From an uncultured Collinsella sp. (GTDB lineage: Bacteria; Actinomycetota; Coriobacteriia; Coriobacteriales; Coriobacteriaceae): a stretch of DNA of 64,000 nt. The stretch covers positions 124,001-188,000 of the forward strand of contig CATXID010000003.1 in the NCBI GenBank assembly GCA_958369225.1, read 5' to 3'. Shown here piece after piece: positions 35,368-42,052 of the stretch (within the stretch, counting starts at the first letter, position 1; each line of letters opens with the position of its first letter). The translations under genes and the position numbers were made by a program. The notes beneath the pieces were generated by a model. It did no database searches. It worked only from the letters and a program-made list of their open reading frames with translations, and was not told the origin of the DNA.

Positions 35368-36048
35368 ATGGAGGCTTACAAGCAAGAGTTCATCAAGTTT
35401 ATGGTCGAGTCCGACGTCCTTAAGTTCGGCAGCTTTACGCTCAAGAGCGGCCGTCAGTCCCCGTTCTTTATGAACGCCGGCGCTTACGTGACGGGCTACC
35501 AGCTCAAGAAGCTGGGCGAGTATTACGCCCAGGCCATCCACGATAACTTTGGCGACGACTTTGACGTGCTGTTTGGACCGGCCTACAAGGGCATTCCCCT
35601 GGCCGTCGTGACCGCGATTGCCTACCACGAGCTGTACGGCAAGGAGGTCAAGTACTGCTGCGACCGCAAGGAGGCCAAGGACCACGGCGCCGACAAGGGC
35701 AACCTGCTGGGCTACGAGCCCCAGGATGGCGACCGCGTGGTCATGGTCGAGGACGTCACCACCAGCGGCAAGTCCATCGACGAGACCTATCCCAAGGTTA
35801 AGGCTGCTGCCGACGTCGAAATCAAGGGCCTGATCGTGTCCCTCAACCGCATGGAGGTCGGCAAGGGCGGCGTGACCACCGCGCAGAAGGAGATCGAGGC
35901 CAAGTACGGTTTCCCCGTCGCGAGCATCGTTTCCATGGCCGAGGTCGTCGAGACCCTCTACAACCACGAGATCGACGGCAAAGTTGTCATCGATGACGAG
36001 CTCAAGACCGCCATCGACGCCTACTACGAGCAGTACGGAGCACGTTAG
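35368..36048 (+). CDS. pyrE: Orotate phosphoribosyltransferase
   Basis: 226 residues, ATG 35368 with GAGAGGAG upstream. The PRPP-binding motif VVMVEDVTTSGKS (~residues 126-138) is typical of OPRTases, as are FTLKSGRQSPFFMNAGAY (~23-40) and the flexible-loop segment DRKEAKDHG (~95-105). It converts orotate and PRPP to orotidine 5'-phosphate in pyrimidine synthesis. No other pyr gene is adjacent. Its TAG stop lies at the first base of a structured repeat element (36048-36270). Confidence 0.94.
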   Translation: MEAYKQEFIKFMVESDVLKFGSFTLKSGRQSPFFMNAGAYVTGYQLKKLGEYYAQAIHDNFGDDFDVLFGPAYKGIPLAVVTAIAYHELYGKEVKYCCDRKEAKDHGADKGNLLGYEPQDGDRVVMVEDVTTSGKSIDETYPKVKAAADVEIKGLIVSLNRMEVGKGGVTTAQKEIEAKYGFPVASIVSMAEVVETLYNHEIDGKVVIDDELKTAIDAYYEQYGAR

Positions 36049-36270
36049 TTACGGCGTTTTACCAAACGCCGTAACCGGCCGACGCTGCGCGCCGCCCAGG
36101 GCGACAATTTGTCATTCAAAAGGCGAGGCATGACCAGAAGGTCAATGCCTCGCCTTTTTCATGCCAACTTGTTCGCCCTGGACGTCGCTCGCTGTCCGTC
36201 CTCTACCTGCGGCGTTGCCTTGTTCCGAATGCGGCAAGTAGTCATTGGGGACGTTCTTAAATGACTACTT
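36048..36270. repeat. Structured repeat element, copy A
   Basis: Parts in order: a 12-pair hairpin GTTACGGCGTTT (36048-36059) with 36064-36075; GACGCTGC; an outer arm CCAGGGCGA (36096-36104) pairing with TCGCCCTGG (36173-36181); a central hairpin, arms 36118-36135 and 36140-36155, built on CATGACCAGAAGGTCAATG with a T-run after it; then CGCTGTC, GCGGCGTTGCC, and a terminal hairpin AAGTAGTCATT (36236-36246) with 36260-36270 around GGGGACGTTCTT. A second copy with changed but still paired stems is at 38338. Confidence 0.72.
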
Positions 36271-36828
36271 GAGCCCTGGGAGGCGGGTGTAGGGGAATGA
36301 GCGCTCTAGGAATTCGGAGCAGCGGGCGTAGTCTTTGGCGAAGTAGCTGCTGTAGAGCGAATCGAGTACGTATTGCACGGCGATGTGGCTGGCGAACTGC
36401 GTGATGCGATGCGTCATGCTCTCGTGGTCGCTCACCGTGAGATAGGCGGCAAAGCCGGGGTGAATGCGAGCGCAATAAGGCGTGCCGATGACGATGACCG
36501 GGACATGCCGACTGCTGAGGATCGGCAAGATGCCCTTGAGGTTGGGGGCAAGGCCGCTGTAGGAGATGACGATTGCCGCATGGTCGGGACCCGAGGCGAG
36601 CGCCGTTCGTACCTGGGGCTCGACGCCGTCGTGACACGTCGCGCTTTTACCGGCGGAGAGCAGGCGATCGCGGAACATTCCCGCTGGATAGAGGTTGTGC
36701 GAGTCCGTGTAGATGTCGACCTGTCGGGCGTTCGCGATAAGCTTGGCGGCGTGGTCAAGCTGCGTGGGGTCGAGCAGCTCCTGCGTTTCGGCCAGCGTAG
36801 TCTGGTAGAGCCCCTCCATGCGCTCCAT
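36265..36828 (-). CDS. SIS-domain protein, RpiR-family regulator lacking its DNA-binding half
   Basis: 187 residues. The whole protein is the linker and sugar-isomerase (SIS) domain of RpiR/MurR regulators: LYQTTLAETQELLD is the usual junction after the helix-turn-helix, IVISYSGLAPNLKG (~90) is the phosphosugar-binding loop, and the C-terminal helices are complete. The ~75-residue N-terminal helix-turn-helix is absent; an in-frame TGA lies 18 bases before the ATG and I see no trace of it upstream. Either a truncated regulator (degrading gene) or a free SIS domain that senses a phosphosugar. Its 3' end runs into the hairpin of element A. Encoded divergently from a PTS EIIA gene. Confidence 0.7.
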   Translation of the reverse strand: MERMEGLYQTTLAETQELLDPTQLDHAAKLIANARQVDIYTDSHNLYPAGMFRDRLLSAGKSATCHDGVEPQVRTALASGPDHAAIVISYSGLAPNLKGILPILSSRHVPVIVIGTPYCARIHPGFAAYLTVSDHESMTHRITQFASHIAVQYVLDSLYSSYFAKDYARCSEFLERSFPYTRLPGLK

Positions 36829-36927
36829 AACCTGCGCAGGCGATACTCAGCTTATCGACCCGCGATGCAAAGGGGATACTCATCCCACGAGTACTACCGG
36901 GAAGGGCTCTCGATTCGAGCTCTTACC

Positions 36928-36956
36928 TTAGCAATTTGGTCATTTGGCACTATAAT
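36928..36956 (+). promoter_or_regulatory. Promoter of the PTS EIIA gene
   Basis: TTAGCA (36928-36933), a 17-base spacer and a perfect TATAAT (36951-36956), 49 bases before the start codon. Confidence 0.55.
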
Positions 36957-37005
36957 CACCATAGGCATGCGCATAACGTTGCGCTTAATCAAGAGGAGAA
37001 AACGT

Positions 37006-37542
37006 ATGGGTCTGTTTGACATGTTCAAGAAGAAGGCTGAGCCCGCGGCTGCCGCTGCTCCTGCCTCCATCTCTACTTCTGCCGGCGCCGACGTGCTGTG
37101 CTCGCCCGTCAAGGGCAAGGTCATCAAGATGGCCGACGTGCCCGATCCCGTCTTTAGCGGCGAGGTGCTGGGCAAGGGCTGCGCCGTGTGGCCCGAGGAC
37201 GATCTGGTCTACGCTCCCTGCGACGGCAAGGTGACCGTCACCATGGGTCACGCCGTGGGCCTGCAGTCCGATAGCGGCATCGAGGTTTTGGTGCACGTTG
37301 GCGTCGATACCGTCAACATGAACGGCGACGGCTTCGAGGGCTTCGTCAAGGCTGACGATGTCGTTAAGGCTGGCCAGCCCATGCTCAAGATCGACCGCGC
37401 CAAGATCGCCGCTGCCGGCTATAAGGACTGCGTCGTCGTGGCTGTGTCCAACACCGCCGAGTTCGCCGACGTCGAGCTCGCCGTCGAGGCTGACTCCGCT
37501 GTCGCCGCCGGCGATGTCATCGTCAAGGTCGTTCGCAAGTAA
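37006..37542 (+). CDS. PTS glucose-type EIIA component
   Basis: 178 residues from ATG 37006 with AAGAGGAG at the right distance. A short Lys/Ala-rich N-terminal tail precedes the EIIA-Glc fold (~30-178). The phospho-acceptor histidine is in VLVHVGVDTVNMNG (~107); PVKGKVIKMADVPDPVF near residue 38 and YAPCDGKV near 70 are family hallmarks. It would carry phosphate from HPr to an EIIB domain for sugar uptake and could also act in regulation. No EIIB/EIIC is encoded nearby, so it probably serves transporters elsewhere, like Crr. Monocistronic with its own promoter and terminator. Confidence 0.92.
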   Translation: MGLFDMFKKKAEPAAAAAPASISTSAGADVLCSPVKGKVIKMADVPDPVFSGEVLGKGCAVWPEDDLVYAPCDGKVTVTMGHAVGLQSDSGIEVLVHVGVDTVNMNGDGFEGFVKADDVVKAGQPMLKIDRAKIAAAGYKDCVVVAVSNTAEFADVELAVEADSAVAAGDVIVKVVRK

Positions 37543-37566
37543 GCTGCGGCAACATAAGGGTGTTTT

Positions 37567-37598
37567 GGGGTGGTCGAATTGTCCGACCACCCTTTTTT
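37567..37598 (+). terminator. Rho-independent terminator of the EIIA gene
   Basis: GGGTGGTCG pairs with CGACCACCC and is followed by six Ts. Confidence 0.92.
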
Positions 37599-37777
37599 AT
37601 TACAATGCGGCGGAACGTTTTATTGCGCGTTGGGCGGACCGGTAAACCGTTCGGACGTTAAATCGAGCCGACTGCGCCTTTGCTTTGCCGGGGGTGTTCG
37701 TTAGCGGCTAGTATGGCCTTATTGTTACGACGTGCACCGCGTCGGGAAGCGCGGTGCCGCTTGTTGGGAGGAATCTC

Positions 37778-38335
37778 ATGAAAAAGAAGCTGCTGCTTGT
37801 GCCCCTGATGGCTGTTCTGGTCGCGTGCGTGGTTGTGCTTTCCGGCTGCGGAGGTCCTTCGGTTGAGGAGCTCATCACCGAGGATCTTACGACGCAGTTT
37901 GACGAGGTCAAGAACGGTGGCGACGACTTCCTCGCCGGCCTGGAAGAGGCTTCGGGCGACGAGTTCGAGCAGCTGGGCATCGATCCCAAGGAGTACGCCA
38001 AGAGCTATCTCGAGGGCTTTGACTACAAGATCGGCGACGTGACGGTCGACGAGGACAAGGGTACCGCGACTGCCGAGGTCACCATTACCTGCAAGTCCAT
38101 GAATCAGATCGTTGAGGATTTTGCCACCCAGTACCAGGAGAAGGTCGCTGCGCTCGATTCGATGCCTTCCGATGACGAGCTGTACAAAATGGCCGGTCAG
38201 GTTATGGTCGATGTGACCAAGGCTGCTAAGACCAAGGACACCAAGGTCACCTTCAAGTATTCCTGCAATGACGACGGCGAGTGGTCTGCCGACGATTCCG
38301 CAACCAACGAGATGATGAATGCCATGATGAGCTAG
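37778..38335 (+). CDS. Predicted lipoprotein (DUF5105-like)
   Basis: 185 residues from ATG 37778 with GGGAGGA upstream. KKKLLLVPLMAVLVACVVVL precedes a lipobox ending at SGC (~24). The mature part (~28-185) is acidic, mostly helical at first (VEELITEDLTTQFDEVKNG) and beta-rich later, and resembles DUF5105-type lipoproteins of Gram-positive gut bacteria, a family of unknown function. It is flanked by structured repeat copies: B begins right after its stop and A lies 1.5 kb upstream. Confidence 0.72.
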   Translation: MKKKLLLVPLMAVLVACVVVLSGCGGPSVEELITEDLTTQFDEVKNGGDDFLAGLEEASGDEFEQLGIDPKEYAKSYLEGFDYKIGDVTVDEDKGTATAEVTITCKSMNQIVEDFATQYQEKVAALDSMPSDDELYKMAGQVMVDVTKAAKTKDTKVTFKYSCNDDGEWSADDSATNEMMNAMMS

Positions 38336-38337
38336 GG

Positions 38338-38560
38338 GGTTACGCGGTTCTACGAACCGCGTAACCAGTTGACGCTGCAAGCCCGCCAGAGCGGCAATCT
38401 GCCTTTCAACTTCGGCGGCATGACCAGAAGGTCAATGCCGCCTTGTTTCAAGGCACCTTGCTCGCTCTGGCGGGCTTTCGCTGTCGTTGCCAAAACAGCG
38501 ACGTTCCCTTGGCTGGCTTAAAGTGGCACTTGCGCCTGCGGCGTTGCCATGGTAGTCATT
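38338..38560. repeat. Structured repeat element, copy B
   Basis: Same order as copy A: hairpin GGTTACGCGGTTC (38338-38350) with 38354-38366; GACGCTGC (38371-38378); outer arm GCCCGCCAGAGCG (38381-38393) with CGCTCTGGCGGGC (38463-38475); TGCCTT with AAGGCA (38400-38405, 38450-38455); central hairpin GGCGGCATGACC (38414-38425) with 38430-38442 around AGAA; then CGCTGTC, GCGGCGTTGCC and GTAGTCATTGGGG. The rest of the gap (38561-38673) holds two more GGGGACG cores but no gene. Confidence 0.72.
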
Positions 38561-38673
38561 GGGGCGGCACTTGGGGACGTTCCTTTTCTGCCGGCAGTTG
38601 GGGACGCTCCTTTGGTGCGGGGCAGCAAAAAGAGACCCGTCCCACATTAGCTACCCGTGGGAGGGATGAGCGG

Positions 38674-39342
38674 TTACTCGCCCAAGATCAGCTCGGCAAG
38701 TTCGTCCTGGGTATCCACCACGTAGTCGGCGCCGGCGGCCTCCAGCTCTGCGCGGCCGCGGAAGCCCCAGCTGACGCCCGCGCTCTTAAGGCCGGCGTTG
38801 TGGCCGGTCAGAACATCGACATTCGAATCGCCCACATAGAGCGTGGTTGCCGGATCGGCGCCCAGCTCCTTCATCACATGCAGCGTGACGGGTGCTTCGG
38901 GTTTGGGCGGAAATGCGTCCACACGGCCCTGCACCAGCGCAAAGCACTCGGAACCAAAATACTTCTCGATAAGCGGGGCTGCCGAAATATGATCCTTGTT
39001 GGTGAGCACGGCAAGCTGAACGCCCGCAGCGCGCAGACGGTCGAGCATCTCAATCGTGCCGGCGTAGGGAGCGGTGTGGTCCTCCTTGTGCTCGCCGTAG
39101 TAAGCCCTAAACTCGGCAAGCGTCTGCTCAAACATACGGCTGTCGCCTGCATACTCGGCGGGCATAAAGCGCTCGACCAGCTTAAGCATGCCGTTTCCCA
39201 CTTTGTAGCGGTACTCGTCCACGGCAAACGTGGGCCAGCCGTGCATCTCGCAGGTGTGGTTGCCAGCGGCCGCCAGGTCCTCAATCGTGTTGAGAAGGGT
39301 GCCGTCTAAATCAAAAATCACATGGTAAAAAGCTGCTGCCAT
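38674..39342 (-). CDS. HAD-family phosphatase (phosphoglycolate phosphatase-like)
   Basis: 222 residues from the ATG at 39342, which has GGGAGCACCC upstream; an in-frame ATG 15 bases earlier is less likely. HAD motif I is FDLDGTLLNT (~8-17), motif II VLTNKD (~110), motif III the lysine in PPKPEAP (~155), and motif IV GDSNVDV (~177). A four-helix cap between motifs I and II places it in subfamily IA with Gph/PpaX. Substrate could be 2-phosphoglycolate, pyrophosphate or a sugar phosphate; sequence alone does not decide. Confidence 0.88.
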   Translation of the reverse strand: MAAAFYHVIFDLDGTLLNTIEDLAAAGNHTCEMHGWPTFAVDEYRYKVGNGMLKLVERFMPAEYAGDSRMFEQTLAEFRAYYGEHKEDHTAPYAGTIEMLDRLRAAGVQLAVLTNKDHISAAPLIEKYFGSECFALVQGRVDAFPPKPEAPVTLHVMKELGADPATTLYVGDSNVDVLTGHNAGLKSAGVSWGFRGRAELEAAGADYVVDTQDELAELILGE

Positions 39343-39466
39343 GGGTGCTCCCGTCATTGGGTTTCAAAACGCACCCCATAATACTGGGCTTCCGCGTTGG
39401 GCGTGCTTGGAATCTGAACATCTTTAGGGTTATCGAGCCACATCGCGCCAGCCGTGCAATTCCGCC

Positions 39467-40501
39467 CTAGCAAATTCTCGGCAGCTGCTCTCCTACGAGC
39501 ATATCGAGGATGCGGGTCGATCCCCAGCCGGTGCGTACACGCACGGCGGGTCGAGCGCTTTCGGCAAGCGGCAGCACGCGACCGATGATGGCGGCGTTCT
39601 CGCCGTAGCGGGCGGCGCGCATGGCCGCCAGCGCGGCATCGGCCTGCTCGGCCGGCACCACGGCGACCATCTTGCCCTCGTTTGCCACCTGCAGAACGTC
39701 GTAGCCGAGCATCTCACATGCCGCCTGCACGTCGGGGCGCACGGGCACGGCATCCTCGTCGATCTCCATGGCAACGCCGCTGGCCTGGGCAAACTCGTTG
39801 AGCGTGGATGCCAGGCCGCCGCGCGTGGGGTCGCGGAAGCAGCGGGTGTCGGGGGCAGCGGCGAGCACGTCGGCAATCAGATGATTGAGCGGCGCAGCGT
39901 CGCTTTCGATGTTGCTCGAAAACGCCAAGCCCTCGCGCTGGCTCATGATGGCGATGCCGTGGTCGCCTAGCGTACCCGATACCAGGATGGCGTCGCCGGG
40001 CCGGCAGTTTGCACCGCTGAGCGCTACGCCCGCGGGCACTTCGCCCACGCCGGCGGTATTGATGTAGACGCCGTCGGCACCGCCACGCTCGACCACCTTG
40101 GTGTCGCCGGTGATTATGGACACGCCCGCCTCGCGCGCCGTTTCGGCCATCGTCTGCACAATCTGACGGAGCTTATCCATGGGATAGCCCTCTTCGAGGA
40201 TAAAGCCGCATGAGAGGTAACGCACGTTAGCGCCCGAGGTCGCGACGTCGTTGACGGTTCCGCATACGGCGAGGCGGCCGATATTGCCGCCGGGGAAGAA
40301 CTGCGGCGTTACCACAAAGCTGTCGGTCGACATGGCGATTCGCCCGCTTGCGGGCAGTGCGGCGACACCGGCGTCGTTGCCCGCAAGCAGCTCGGGCGAC
40401 TCAAAGGCATCCAAAAAGACCTCATCGATAATGCGCTTCATCATCTGGCCGCCTGAGCCGTGGCCCAGCAGGACGGTGCTATCGGTGGCAGTACGGGACA
40501 T
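39467..40501 (-). CDS. hypE: Hydrogenase maturation protein HypE
   Basis: 344 residues. The C-terminus PRIC provides the cysteine that HypF carbamoylates and HypE dehydrates to a thiocyanate, the source of the cyanide ligands of the [NiFe] active site. N-terminal LLGHGSGGQMMKRI and the ATP-site region GNDAGVAALP, STDSFVVTPQFFPGG are the usual PurM-like hallmarks. Last gene of the hyp set on this strand, 48 bases after hypD. The start is ATG at 40501. Confidence 0.95.
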   Translation of the reverse strand: MSRTATDSTVLLGHGSGGQMMKRIIDEVFLDAFESPELLAGNDAGVAALPASGRIAMSTDSFVVTPQFFPGGNIGRLAVCGTVNDVATSGANVRYLSCGFILEEGYPMDKLRQIVQTMAETAREAGVSIITGDTKVVERGGADGVYINTAGVGEVPAGVALSGANCRPGDAILVSGTLGDHGIAIMSQREGLAFSSNIESDAAPLNHLIADVLAAAPDTRCFRDPTRGGLASTLNEFAQASGVAMEIDEDAVPVRPDVQAACEMLGYDVLQVANEGKMVAVVPAEQADAALAAMRAARYGENAAIIGRVLPLAESARPAVRVRTGWGSTRILDMLVGEQLPRIC

Positions 40502-40549
40502 ATCGAAAACTCCAATCGTGGGTGGTGCCGGTGTGCGGGTGCGTCTGGG

Positions 40550-41662
40550 CTAGTCGCGGTAGCGGTAGTACGCCGCGCAGCTGCCTTCGGAGCTCACCAT
40601 GCAGGGGCCGACGGGGTGCTCGGGCGTACATGCGTGGCCGAACAGCGGGCAGTCGCTCGGCGTGATGGCACCGCGCAGCACGTCGCCGCAGCGGCACCCG
40701 CGTGGCTCGACCGTCGGTTCGATGGGCACGTCAAAGCGGGCGCCGGCATCAAAGCGCGCGAATTCGGGTCGGATGGAAAGGCCCGAGTTGGCAATCGGTC
40801 CCAGCCCGCGCCACGTGGTATCGCACGGCTCAAATACCTGGTCGACCAGCTGGCGCGCTACGGGATTGCCGTCTGCATTGACGCCACGGCGGTAGGCGTT
40901 GTCGATTGCGGGCCTGTTCTCGACAACCATCTGGACCAGCATGCAGATGGCCTGCAGGATATCGACCGGCTCAAACCCGGTGACTACGCCCGGGGTCTCG
41001 AACTCATCGACCAAAAACCCAAAGGGCGCCAGGCCTGTGATGGTAGCGACGTGACCAGGCAGGATAAAGCCGTCGATGGTCGTCTCGGGGTCGTTGGAGA
41101 TCGCGCGCAGAGCCGGCGGCGTGGTCTTGTGAGCGCAGTAGACCGAGAAGTTCTGGAGCCCGCGCGCGTCGGCCTCCAGGATAGCGGCGGCAATGGTGGG
41201 CGTTGTGGTCTCAAAGCCGACGCCCATAAAGATGACCGGGCGTTCGGGATTTTGCTCGGCAATGTCGAGTGCGTCGAGCGGAGAGTAGACGATGCGGATG
41301 TCGCGCCCCGCCGCCTTTTGCGCGGCAAGCGAGGTGGACGATCCAGGCACGCGCATCATGTCGCCAAAGGTGGTGATGATAGCGCCGTCCATGTTGGAAA
41401 GCGCGATTGCGTGATCGATGTCGCGGTTGGCGGTGACGCAAACGGGGCATCCCGGGCCGCTTAGCAGTTTGAGTCCCGTCGGCATAATGGAGCGAAAGCC
41501 ATAGCGGCCAATGCTCACGGTATGCGTACCGCAGACTTCCATAAGGTTGATGCTGCGGTTGCTGACAAGCTCATGAATACGATCGATGAGCTCGCGAGCC
41601 AGCTTGGGGTCGCGAAATGCCGAAAAGTCGATACCGGAGCGAACCGGCTGCGCCGCCGCCAC
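40550..41662 (-). CDS. hypD: Hydrogenase maturation protein HypD
   Basis: 370 residues, GTG start overlapping the hypC stop by one base (TAGTG). Typical blocks include MEVCGTHT, GPGCPVCVT (~67-75) and FETTTP; a cysteine-rich C-terminus (RGCRCGDVLRG, CPLFGHACTP) supplies the ligands of the 4Fe-4S cluster. HypD works with HypC as the scaffold on which the Fe(CN)2CO group is built. Translational coupling to hypC fits that complex. Confidence 0.95.
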   Translation of the reverse strand: MAAAQPVRSGIDFSAFRDPKLARELIDRIHELVSNRSINLMEVCGTHTVSIGRYGFRSIMPTGLKLLSGPGCPVCVTANRDIDHAIALSNMDGAIITTFGDMMRVPGSSTSLAAQKAAGRDIRIVYSPLDALDIAEQNPERPVIFMGVGFETTTPTIAAAILEADARGLQNFSVYCAHKTTPPALRAISNDPETTIDGFILPGHVATITGLAPFGFLVDEFETPGVVTGFEPVDILQAICMLVQMVVENRPAIDNAYRRGVNADGNPVARQLVDQVFEPCDTTWRGLGPIANSGLSIRPEFARFDAGARFDVPIEPTVEPRGCRCGDVLRGAITPSDCPLFGHACTPEHPVGPCMVSSEGSCAAYYRYRD

Positions 41663-41922
41663 TAGTATGCCTCGGCCGGGTTGGTGGCGAGCTGGTCCTC
41701 TTCGGCCAGCTCGGTCATGGTATTGACGAGCTCGAGTGTCTCTTGGGCTTCCTGCTCGTCGACAATCTGAATGCCAAAGCCGGCGTGCACGAGAATATAG
41801 TCGCCTACCTGTGCCGTCGGCACGAGGCGCAGCGAAACGGGGCGCTCGATGCCCATCATGTCGACGGTCGCCTTAAGGTCGTCGTCGCGTTTGACCACTT
41901 TACCGGGAACGGCAAGGCACAT
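41662..41922 (-). CDS. hypC: Hydrogenase maturation chaperone HypC
   Basis: 86 residues, starting MCLAVPGKV, with the essential second-position cysteine that binds the iron precursor. GDYILVHAGFGIQIVDEQEA near the middle is a HypC/HupF signature. It pairs with HypD, whose gene overlaps its stop, and hands the iron group to the hydrogenase large subunit. AAAGGGGAAC precedes the ATG. The 130-base gap before it (41923-42052) shows no gene. Confidence 0.95.
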   Translation of the reverse strand: MCLAVPGKVVKRDDDLKATVDMMGIERPVSLRLVPTAQVGDYILVHAGFGIQIVDEQEAQETLELVNTMTELAEEDQLATNPAEAY

Positions 41923-42052
41923 AATGTTCCCCTTTTATACGTTTTGCGCTGGACAGGCGCCTAATTACCCATCAGTTGATGGTAGCGCTCGCGGGAGTCG
42001 CGAGCAAACGCGTTACACCTGTGAGACGGCGGCGCGAAGGCCGGCAAAAAGC

